From Phycisphaerae bacterium (GTDB lineage Bacteria; Planctomycetota; Phycisphaerae; UBA1845; Fen-1342), in the NCBI GenBank assembly GCA_022072445.1, contig JAJVHV010000005.1:62001-126000 (forward strand): DNA of 64,000 nucleotides, read 5' to 3'. Positions 1 through 6,927 of this stretch are shown here, one piece after another (the stretch's first letter is position 1; the number at the start of each line of letters is the position of its first letter). The position numbers and the translations under genes were made by a program. The notes under the pieces are model-generated. The model had not been told where the DNA came from and ran no database searches. It saw only the letters and a list, made by a program, of their open reading frames with translations.

Positions 1-342
1 CGTAAGAAGCTGAAGCGGCTTTTCACCGCTCGGCATCGTCTCCCGAAAGATCTGTGCTGCCGTGCCGGCCGAGACCCGGTTCACTGTCTCCTTGCTCACT
101 CCGGCCAGGCGGCAGAGCTGGCCAAAGCTCCAATCGTTGAGCGCGAACTCACCGTCGTTGCCGACGGTAACGCGGAACCGGCCCCCGGTCGGCGCCGGCT
201 GAATCGACTGCGGCGGGTGCCAGCGGTCGATCGATGCGGTGCGCGTCGTGTAGCAATGCTCGTACAGCGATTGCAGCGAATCGAAGCGTTCATCCGGTCC
301 GCGCCGGAACAGCTCGTTTGAAGCGCGTGTCAGTGTCTCCAT
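1..342 (-). CDS. DUF932-like phage/plasmid-related protein (N-terminal part)
   Basis: The frame is open from the ATG at 342 to the window edge, giving 114 residues with no stop, so the C-terminal part lies outside. A good ribosome binding site (AAGGAG) sits 7 bases before the ATG. The stretch around residues 60-100 (NDWSFGQLCRLAGVSKETVN, then an arginine-rich turn) resembles the start of DUF932 proteins, which are common on phages and plasmids and have no settled function. The gene faces away from the rest of the island. The assignment rests on remembered motif resemblance, not on a search. Confidence 0.6.
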   Translation of the reverse strand, partial: METLTRASNELFRRGPDERFDSLQSLYEHCYTTRTASIDRWHPPQSIQPAPTGGRFRVTVGNDGEFALNDWSFGQLCRLAGVSKETVNRVSAGTAAQIFRETMPSGEKPLQLLT

Positions 343-695
343 GCAAAATCTCCTTGAAAGTGCCGCGTTTGCGATTGAGAAAAGAACCCCGTCCAAACCG
401 TGAATTGCACCACCGGCCTCTCGTGGCGCGGAGTAACGCCCCACGAGTACCGGGAAATCTGTCTACCCCGCGTTTGGTCCTGAAAGAGCGATAGACGAAG
501 TGAGAAACGGAGCAGCAGAAGGCGAACGCCAGCGCAATGGTTCAATCTGAACGATGTGCGTACGCCCCGTAGCCGTCATGGCCGGCCGGCGTAGTCGGCA
601 CGTGATACGACGGCAAACGCCGTTCTACTGCTCTCGTGCTGAGTGTGGCACGATTCGCGATCATTAGTAAAGCGCGTCGACAAAAAAACGTTGCG
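343..695. other. Intergenic stretch, no supported gene
   Basis: These 353 bases separate two genes transcribed leftwards. Short open frames on both strands lack ribosome binding sites and recognisable products. The part next to 342 must hold the promoter of the DUF932-like gene, but I see no convincing -35/-10 pair. No tandem repeat or strong hairpin was noticed. Confidence 0.5.
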
Positions 696-1682
696 TCAGT
701 CGTTTGATGAGCGCCGGGCCGCGTGAATCGGTTCCCAGCGCTGCTCGCGGTCAAGCGCCTGCCGTAACCACTGCACGCGACCCAGACCCATCCGGATGTG
801 GTTGTATTTCAAGGCGATCGAGCTGGCACGGGCCAGTTCGTCGTTGCCGCCATAGGCGATTTCGCGGTCGAATCGGCTGAGCGCTTCAACGCCTTTCTCG
901 ATGATCTCCTCGTAGCGACGCCGGTCCTCCGCGAGTCGCTCGGTTTCCATCGCCAGCAATTCCCGCACGCGGGCCAGCCGCTTGGCCGGGTTCTTTGGCA
1001 AATCGCGCTCCAGCCATCGCCCCGCGTCCTCGGCTGGAGCAATTTCGGCGAACGTGAGCGGCTGCGCGTTATCCCCCGCCCAGTAGTAATGCCATGGGTG
1101 GCCGGGGTCGTAAGGCAGCCGCCTCGGCGTTCCTGCAACCTGGCGGCGAACCCAGGTGTCAAGTTCGCGCGACGCATCGGAACCGAACCCCTCCTCGAAC
1201 GCGGCGAGCATGTTCGCGTAGCTCGATTGAAGCTGATCGAGTTCGCGACGCCAGCGTTCGGTAGCCCGTTCCGTCGCCTCTGCCGTCTTCATCATGCGCC
1301 CGGTCCGCGGGTCAACGCCCGTACGAATCGCCTCCTGGAGAGCCTCTGCTTCGACGAGCGTGCAAATCAGCTCGTGCACGTGCTCCTGAGTCAAGGCTGC
1401 GACGGCGTGCTCATCCGGTGCAATCGGTCCATTCAGATCAAGGCCGAATACGCCCGCCTCAATGGCGGTTCGCAGTGGTTTGCAAATCGGAGGCGCTTCA
1501 TGCGATTCTTCGTCGAAATCGGCAGCAGGCGCCGCCGCGTTGTCGTGCGACGCGACCGCGTCGTCCGGGGTCTGCTCAAAGACGATTGGCGGACGCGAAG
1601 CGGCATCGTCGTTCGCCGGTTGCGGCGATGACTCGGGCTTGACTGCGTCGCCCCATAGGGAAAGTTGCTGCATGTTCGGCAT
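696..1682 (-). CDS. Uncharacterised acidic protein of the mobile element
   Basis: A 328-residue protein I do not recognise. The first 60 residues are low-complexity and rich in Ala, Asp and Pro, as in a disordered tail. From about residue 85 it looks helical and charged, with coiled-coil-like stretches around 100-150 and 235-275. No membrane segment, signal peptide or catalytic motif is visible. The start at 1682 is preceded by GAGG about 5 bases upstream; the Met three codons later is an alternative. It lies between the DUF932-like gene and a cupin on the same strand, so it is probably element cargo of unknown role. Confidence 0.6.
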   Translation of the reverse strand: MPNMQQLSLWGDAVKPESSPQPANDDAASRPPIVFEQTPDDAVASHDNAAAPAADFDEESHEAPPICKPLRTAIEAGVFGLDLNGPIAPDEHAVAALTQEHVHELICTLVEAEALQEAIRTGVDPRTGRMMKTAEATERATERWRRELDQLQSSYANMLAAFEEGFGSDASRELDTWVRRQVAGTPRRLPYDPGHPWHYYWAGDNAQPLTFAEIAPAEDAGRWLERDLPKNPAKRLARVRELLAMETERLAEDRRRYEEIIEKGVEALSRFDREIAYGGNDELARASSIALKYNHIRMGLGRVQWLRQALDREQRWEPIHAARRSSND

Positions 1683-1764
1683 AGGGCCTCGACGGTTCGA
1701 CTCATGACCGTTCGAGGTTGTTATGCCGAGTCCTTCCCCCTATGTGACGTAACCGCGAGACCCG

Positions 1765-2439
1765 CTACTGAATCAGTGCCTCGCGCGGCGTCCATCGCAT
1801 CGGGGGCAACGTGTATTGCCGCGGGTCCTCAAAGGAGATCTCCGGGCTGTGATACGACAGCAACAGCAGGTTTTCGTTCTCGGCGCTGAAGGTGTGCAGC
1901 AGATTCCGCGTGAACACGAGCACATCGCCCGCATGCACGTCCGTCGAACGAATGTCGTTCCCGCGAAACGCCCGCCAATGCTCCTCCGACCACCAGAAGC
2001 GTCCATAGCCTTCGAGCACGGCGATGAACCTGTCGGAGTGCTCATGGACGTGTAGCGGCAGCTCGACCGTGCCGGCGGCAAAACGCAGTTTGGCGAGCCC
2101 GTCCTCGAAGGCCGGGCCGAACAGCTCGCGGCCGGACCAGAGACCACCGCTGATCGATTCCGTATCCTCAAACGGCGACCTCAGCTCGATTGGGTAGCAC
2201 TCTGCGATATCCGTCATGGCGGACCGAAGGTCTCGGTCAATCCGACCATCATCGCACGCTCCAAAGAGCAGCGTGGGCACCGCAAGGCGGCCACTGCGGA
2301 CGTCGGTCTCGACATCGTCCAGCACTCGACGCGCGATGCCGAAAAACCGGGACAGCGACCCCGCCCAACGGCTTGATCGAGTTCGCCCGCCGGTCAGGAT
2401 CTGCAAGCCAGGTTTCAGTGCGGCTTCTAACGTCGTCAT
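1765..2439 (-). CDS. Cupin-domain protein
   Basis: 224 residues. The C-terminal half has the two cupin motifs. The first is LPLHVHEHSDRFIAVLEG with paired metal-binding His and a following Glu/Asp position. The second is GDVLVFTRNLLHTFSA with the last His ligand. Together they predict a single double-stranded beta-helix, probably binding a metal. The first 110 residues are not recognised and may be an alpha-helical extension. Cupins range from isomerases and dioxygenases to sugar-binding sensors, and nothing here identifies the substrate. The start codon follows AAGGTGG. Only 76 bases separate it from the divergent membrane-protein gene at 2516, so the two may share a control region. Confidence 0.7.
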   Translation of the reverse strand: MTTLEAALKPGLQILTGGRTRSSRWAGSLSRFFGIARRVLDDVETDVRSGRLAVPTLLFGACDDGRIDRDLRSAMTDIAECYPIELRSPFEDTESISGGLWSGRELFGPAFEDGLAKLRFAAGTVELPLHVHEHSDRFIAVLEGYGRFWWSEEHWRAFRGNDIRSTDVHAGDVLVFTRNLLHTFSAENENLLLLSYHSPEISFEDPRQYTLPPMRWTPREALIQ

Positions 2440-2515
2440 CGGCCACCACCTTTCACGCGAACGGAGAGTTCGTCCTGCGAATCCGCCGGTCCACGGCGGT
2501 CATCTGATTCAGAGC

Positions 2516-3211
2516 ATGTCGAACATCAACGATCACACCTCGTTGGAGCATGGCCCGTTCGCCCGGGCGAATCTCGCTCCACGCGAGCGCATCGACCTCC
2601 TTCTTGAGGAATACCGGGCGATGTACGGCCTGCTCTCATTCCGGCTCGGCGTCGTCGACCAGAGGGTTCCGCTCACGGCCGGCACGCTCATGGCAGCCCT
2701 TGGCGCTGTACCGGCGTTGCCGGCGGAGTCGCAACTGATCGTGCTGCTGCTGATCCCGATCGGCATGGCGTGGCTCATGCGGCTGACGGTCGCCCACGCT
2801 CGCTCGAAGGAAGACGTCCTGCGACGCATCGACGAGATTGAACGACAGGTCAACCTGCTCGCCGGCGAAGAGCTGCTCGCTTTCCAGTCGCGGCATCCGA
2901 ATCGTTCCGCGACTATCAGCAGTGGCCGCACGGGAGCGGGCGCGGTGTCCTCGGTACTCGCGCTCAGCCTGGTCGGTCTGCTCGGATGTCTCGCACAGGC
3001 AGTCCACCATGGGATGCTCCACGACGCCGCTAAGTGGGCCTACACCGGCTACCTCGTCACCACGATGTTCGGCCTGCTTCATGCCGCCTTCCGCCTTCGC
3101 CACTACCGCTACGTCAAATCGCCGCCGGACCGTCCGCCGTTGGGGTGGGTGCTTGGCACCCTGGGACGCCCTTTGATGATCGTGGAAGCGTCGCACACAC
3201 ATTATAGATAG
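2516..3211 (+). CDS. Membrane protein with four predicted transmembrane segments
   Basis: 231 residues starting at the ATG at 2516; the frame is open upstream, but the sequence before this Met looks non-coding. Two hydrophobic segments around residues 50-90 (rich in Leu, Ile and Val) are followed by a charged helix at 95-130 that could form a coiled coil. Two more hydrophobic segments lie near 145-170 and 180-205, and the tail is basic. This suggests paired membrane hairpins with a cytoplasmic helical linker. I recognise no family. It lies just upstream of the five-gene ATPase/helicase operon, in the same direction but 66 bases away, so it may be accessory to it or independent. Confidence 0.65.
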   Translation: MSNINDHTSLEHGPFARANLAPRERIDLLLEEYRAMYGLLSFRLGVVDQRVPLTAGTLMAALGAVPALPAESQLIVLLLIPIGMAWLMRLTVAHARSKEDVLRRIDEIERQVNLLAGEELLAFQSRHPNRSATISSGRTGAGAVSSVLALSLVGLLGCLAQAVHHGMLHDAAKWAYTGYLVTTMFGLLHAAFRLRHYRYVKSPPDRPPLGWVLGTLGRPLMIVEASHTHYR

Positions 3212-3240
3212 CGTTTCGGCCGGAATCATCAAGGGGTGCG

Positions 3241-3268
3241 TGGAAAGTCGCGGCACATAGCGTAAGAT
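3241..3268 (+). promoter_or_regulatory. Candidate promoter of the ATPase/helicase operon
   Basis: TGGAAA (3241-3246) and TAAGAT (3263-3268) are spaced 16 bases apart, each matching four of six consensus positions. Initiation about seven bases after the -10 would fall within a few bases of the ATG at 3278, which has no Shine-Dalgarno sequence. The transcript would then be nearly leaderless. This is an inference from spacing and weak matches. Confidence 0.35.
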
Positions 3269-3277
3269 GTCCGGGTT

Positions 3278-3625
3278 ATGGCGAAGAAACGCCCCAGCCT
3301 GCAGCGCGATTTCGGCGCCCGCGTGCGAGATCTGCGGCTCCGTGCCGGTCTGAAGCAGCGGGAGTTAGCCGAACGCTGCGGCAAGGGCTTCGCCATGCAG
3401 AGGGTGGGCCAGATTGAACGCGGCGAGATGAACTGCACGCTCCAGACCATCGCCTCCCTGGCCACGGGGCTGGGGTGTGAGCCGATTGAGTTGTTCCTCT
3501 TCCCCAATGTCGCGGCCACGATCGAAGCGCCACTGGACACCGCACGGCTGGCCGACCTGTGGCGGGCGGCTGATCGTCCAACGCGCCAAAAGATACTGCG
3601 TGTCTTGGCGGAGTTGCTCGGATAG
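3278..3625 (+). CDS. XRE-family helix-turn-helix regulator
   Basis: 115 residues. Residues 14-68 form a Cro/C1-type helix-turn-helix (GARVRDLRLRAGLKQRELAE, then a recognition helix, then QIERGEMNCTLQTIASLATG). The remaining 45 residues are a short helical tail with no sensor or peptidase domain, so it resembles the small repressors and activators at the head of restriction and defence cassettes. The stop codon (3623-3625) runs into AGGAG, the ribosome binding site of the next gene, 14 bases away, so it is almost certainly co-transcribed. It probably controls the operon's own promoter. Confidence 0.85.
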   Translation: MAKKRPSLQRDFGARVRDLRLRAGLKQRELAERCGKGFAMQRVGQIERGEMNCTLQTIASLATGLGCEPIELFLFPNVAATIEAPLDTARLADLWRAADRPTRQKILRVLAELLG

Positions 3626-3639
3626 GAGAAGCGCGGCGC

Positions 3640-4464
3640 ATGGACCTGCGACACGAGCTGCTAGACGGAATAAGGGACCTGTTGGCATCGGCGAGAGAAC
3701 GTACCAAAGCGCTCAAGGCGGACGCAGAAGCTGCCTCGCACACCGAGCGAGTCTGGGAGGCGCTGCTGGACTTCGTGACCAAGTCCTGGCCTCTCCACAT
3801 CCTCGACCTCTTGGACCGGGAGGCACGCACTTTAAAGGCCATGCGTGCCGAGGGACACCCAGCGATTGGCCAAATCGAGTGCTTATATCGTGGCGCGAAA
3901 GAGGAAGCCGACACGATCAAGCGGCGTTACCCCGGTTACCTGGAGGACGCGTGTCGATCCGCAGGATTGGTGCTCGACGCCGAAAGCAGACACCCTGCCT
4001 ACAGTTTGGAGCAGCGGTTCTTCCAGCTCAAAATAGACGAGCGGAAATGGACAGCGCGGCTCTCGGATCACGAAAGTCGTCTAGCCGAGCTCCCCGCCGA
4101 CGTAAACGCTATCGTCGACGTTATCCTAAGAGAACAGAAGCGCATATTCGGTCGGCCGTTTAGCGGCTGCAAGTTTCTGAAGCTCTTGCGCTCCCAGTAC
4201 GTAGCGGTCGCAAAGAAGAACAAACAGCCTGACGGAGCGAGCATCCCGATTCGCCATATTACCCGCCGCCTAGGTAAGAATGCGAAGGGTTTTCGCTCCG
4301 ATGAGTTCCTTGTCGATCTCTCGCGCCTCGTCGAGCAGGGGCCGATGGATATTGACGGCTATCGGCTGGACCTTCAGCAAACAAAAGACACGAACCAAGG
4401 CATGTTGCTCCATGGACCCGCAGGCCGCGGGTACATCGGCTTCGTTGTCTTCCGAAAGGTCTAA
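3640..4464 (+). CDS. Unrecognised protein, second gene of the ATPase/helicase operon
   Basis: 274 residues that I cannot place in a known family. The N-terminal 140 residues are mostly charged helix, plausibly coiled coil around 15-45. The middle (about 135-175) is also helical. The C-terminal 100 residues mix basic helices with a short beta-rich end (GMLLHGPAGRGYIGFVVFRK) and could be a winged-helix or other nucleic-acid-binding fold. No nuclease, methylase or protease motif is evident, and I see no TerB-like sequence, which is what the comparable Shango system has in this role. The start follows AGGAG, and only one base separates its stop from the next ATG, so it is translated with the ATPase. 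Confidence 0.8.
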   Translation: MDLRHELLDGIRDLLASARERTKALKADAEAASHTERVWEALLDFVTKSWPLHILDLLDREARTLKAMRAEGHPAIGQIECLYRGAKEEADTIKRRYPGYLEDACRSAGLVLDAESRHPAYSLEQRFFQLKIDERKWTARLSDHESRLAELPADVNAIVDVILREQKRIFGRPFSGCKFLKLLRSQYVAVAKKNKQPDGASIPIRHITRRLGKNAKGFRSDEFLVDLSRLVEQGPMDIDGYRLDLQQTKDTNQGMLLHGPAGRGYIGFVVFRKV

Positions 4465-4465
4465 C

Positions 4466-5731
4466 ATGGACACACGCATCGTGCCAACGCAGGTTGTCGA
4501 GTCCCTCCGCAAGGGCATTCCTCCCCAGCGCGGCGTCGACCTGTACTCTGTCGGCAACGAAAAACTTATCGACGGCATCAAGAAGTACCATCTCAGCGGC
4601 ATCGGCGATCGGGGGATCATCCGCTTTCTAAGCGGCTCCTGGGGCGCAGGGAAGACGCATTTCTTCCGCCTCTTACGTGAGGTTGCCTTTCAACATGATT
4701 GCCTCGTTTCAAATGTAGAGCTGGACTTGAATAGCGCCGCGCTCAACAAGTTCGAGAAAGTATTCTACGCCATAGTCTCGCATGTTCTGACCCCCACCTA
4801 CTACTCTGAACACGCACTCGTCGAAGCGGCTCCGTTCGGGACTGTCCTGCGGGAATCCCTGGCATATCTTGCGACAGGCACCCGGTCGATTGCCAATGAG
4901 ATTTCCTACGAGCAGTATGCAAGAGCCTCGGAATTGCTAATGGGTAACCACGCTATCGACATTGACTTTAAGAAAATGGTGCAACACTACTGGCACACAT
5001 TTCTGCCCGAGTCAGCCGACCCCGTTGTCGTGGAGCAGACGCGCGGGGAGATTCTCCAGTGGTTCTCTGGCGAAGGAACGGTCGGCCAGTACCGCAAGCG
5101 GTTCGGAGTGAGCAAGATGGTGAGCAAAGAGAATGCAAAGCTCATGCTCCAATCGCTGGCCGGTTTTGTCCGGCAGGCGGGTTACCGCGGTCTCGTGATA
5201 TTGTTCGACGAGGCGGAACAAGCCTACTCGGTGATGCGGAAGTCGGCGCTCCGCGACGCACAGAACAACCTGCTATCACTCATCAACAACATCGAGTCAT
5301 TGAGCGGTCTCTTCCTGCTTTACGCCACAACCCCCGATTTCTACACCGATCCTAAGCACGGTATCGTCACCTACGGCGCCTTGTCCGGGCGCATCGGAAA
5401 GCCGGAGCAACGGCATCCGCGAGCATTGGACACCATCTGGAACCTAGACGCAGTAGAAACGACCTTGACGGACTACCAGGCCGCCGCCAACAAAATTTGC
5501 TCGATCTATGCAACCGCGTTTCCCGATGCCCAGGCAAGCCTGCCGACCGAGGCGGCGGTTCAAGAGACCGTGGCCAAGCTATTTCGCATTCACCCATCAC
5601 TGGCGGCAATTCGCTTCTGGCGGCTACTGGTGAGTGCCGTGATTACGGACCTTGACGACCACCTTGAGGGCGAGGTGCGGGACACGGAGAAACTTTATGA
5701 CGATGTGATGGCTCGCCTGAAGGAGGAGTGA
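4466..5731 (+). CDS. BrxC/BrxD-type P-loop ATPase A (DUF2791 family)
   Basis: 421 residues starting at ATG 4466, with AAGG seven bases upstream. The N-terminus has the family signature VVESLRKGIPP (residues 10-20). Walker A is GSWGAGKT (57-64) and Walker B is LVILFDEA (243-250), followed by a sensor-like LLYATTPDFY around 285. This pattern matches the ATP-binding proteins of BREX (BrxD and the BrxC core) and SngB of Shango. In those systems the ATPase works with a helicase in phage defence; the exact reaction is not settled. It is followed at once by a second, divergent paralogue. No pglZ or pglX is present, so BREX itself is excluded. Confidence 0.88.
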   Translation: MDTRIVPTQVVESLRKGIPPQRGVDLYSVGNEKLIDGIKKYHLSGIGDRGIIRFLSGSWGAGKTHFFRLLREVAFQHDCLVSNVELDLNSAALNKFEKVFYAIVSHVLTPTYYSEHALVEAAPFGTVLRESLAYLATGTRSIANEISYEQYARASELLMGNHAIDIDFKKMVQHYWHTFLPESADPVVVEQTRGEILQWFSGEGTVGQYRKRFGVSKMVSKENAKLMLQSLAGFVRQAGYRGLVILFDEAEQAYSVMRKSALRDAQNNLLSLINNIESLSGLFLLYATTPDFYTDPKHGIVTYGALSGRIGKPEQRHPRALDTIWNLDAVETTLTDYQAAANKICSIYATAFPDAQASLPTEAAVQETVAKLFRIHPSLAAIRFWRLLVSAVITDLDDHLEGEVRDTEKLYDDVMARLKEE

Positions 5732-5733
5732 TC

Positions 5734-6927
5734 GTGAACCTCGCGCAGGCCCAGCGAGTCATCGAGTCGCTAAGGAAGGGCATCCCGCCGGATGGGTTCA
5801 TCCGTCACTTCACCGTTGGGCGCGCATCCGAGGTCGCGCAGCTGACGGAGAGGCTGGACGACATTGTGCCTGGTGCACTGCTGCTTAAGGCCAACTACGG
5901 GTCCGGCAAGACTCACCTGTTACGTTTTGCCAGAGAGTGTGCGCTTGAAAAGGGCTTTGCCGTCAGCACGGTAACTTTGGACTGCAAAGGGGCAGTCCGT
6001 TTCAACCGCATGGACCAGGTGTTTGGAGCCATCTGTCGAAATATTGAGGTTCCTGACGGTCTTGGGCAAAAAGGCATCCGTTCTGTGTTGAACTTTTTAG
6101 TTGAGAAGATCGAGCACGCCAAGTCCGACACGGCGGGTGCATTCTGGCGCGATCTGACGAACAATTGGCGCTGGGATTATTCCGAAGTCCTTGATTCTCC
6201 GGCCGCTTTTGTCGCGCTGCGAGCTTGGGCGACGGGAAATTCCACGGTGCACGACCGGGTCGAAGACTGGTTGCTGTCTCCTTGGAGCTATCGGACTCAG
6301 CGCAGCAAGCTCTATTCTGACCTGATCGGTTCCTTGCGACGCTTCTTTCATGACCCGCGACCTGAGCGGCACTTCTACAGAGATGGAGTGTTTGAGTTTC
6401 ATACGCAAGGCTACGCACAAAGCTGGTCGGCGCTCCGTGACCTTCAACGCCTCTTGTGTGAGTCAGGTCTCAACGGACTGGTGTTGCTATTCGACGAGTA
6501 TGAGGATGTCGTCACAAATCTGAGAAACGTGGCGCATCAGGAGGCGGCATTCTGGAATTTGTTCCAGTTCTACGGCGGCAAGCAGTTCCCCGGTCTGTCC
6601 TTTTATGCCGTCACGCCGGAGTTCGTCGAGAAATGCGTCACGTTGCTAACCGGCAAGGGCCGATGGGACTATGACTATGGGCGATTCAAGGCAATCCCCA
6701 CCTTCCAGATGAGTCCTCTTGACGTGGAAGAGCTGGAGGAGCTGGCCATGCGCATTTTGGAGACGCATGGAATTGCCTACGACTGGGAACCCGACCTGGT
6801 GATGCTCTCCACGGAGCTGGACAAGATCGTTCGCAAGGCGGCTTCCGTGCAGGTTCAAGACCGGGCGCGCCATACGATTATCACCGTTGTGAAGGCGCTC
6901 GACCGCCTCCTTGAGGAGAGTGCATGA
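5734..6927 (+). CDS. BrxC/BrxD-type P-loop ATPase B (DUF2791 family)
   Basis: 397 residues if translation begins at GTG 5734, which lies 7 bases after a strong AGGAGG; GTG 5728 is possible but too close to that site. It shares IESLRKGIPP (residues 10-19) with ATPase A. Walker A is ANYGSGKT (53-60) and Walker B is LVLLFDEYE (249-257), and FYAVTPEF follows at the sensor position. The central regions of A and B differ greatly, so they are old paralogues or partners, not a recent duplication. Both keep the nucleotide-binding residues, so both are probably active and may form a mixed ring. Its end overlaps the helicase start by four bases (ATGA). Confidence 0.88.
   Translation: MNLAQAQRVIESLRKGIPPDGFIRHFTVGRASEVAQLTERLDDIVPGALLLKANYGSGKTHLLRFARECALEKGFAVSTVTLDCKGAVRFNRMDQVFGAICRNIEVPDGLGQKGIRSVLNFLVEKIEHAKSDTAGAFWRDLTNNWRWDYSEVLDSPAAFVALRAWATGNSTVHDRVEDWLLSPWSYRTQRSKLYSDLIGSLRRFFHDPRPERHFYRDGVFEFHTQGYAQSWSALRDLQRLLCESGLNGLVLLFDEYEDVVTNLRNVAHQEAAFWNLFQFYGGKQFPGLSFYAVTPEFVEKCVTLLTGKGRWDYDYGRFKAIPTFQMSPLDVEELEELAMRILETHGIAYDWEPDLVMLSTELDKIVRKAASVQVQDRARHTIITVVKALDRLLEESA

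Noticed and set aside
3640-4464. TerB-like protein, which would make the locus a Shango system
   Set aside because: I cannot see TerB-type acidic helical motifs in the sequence; a distant match remains possible and needs a profile search.
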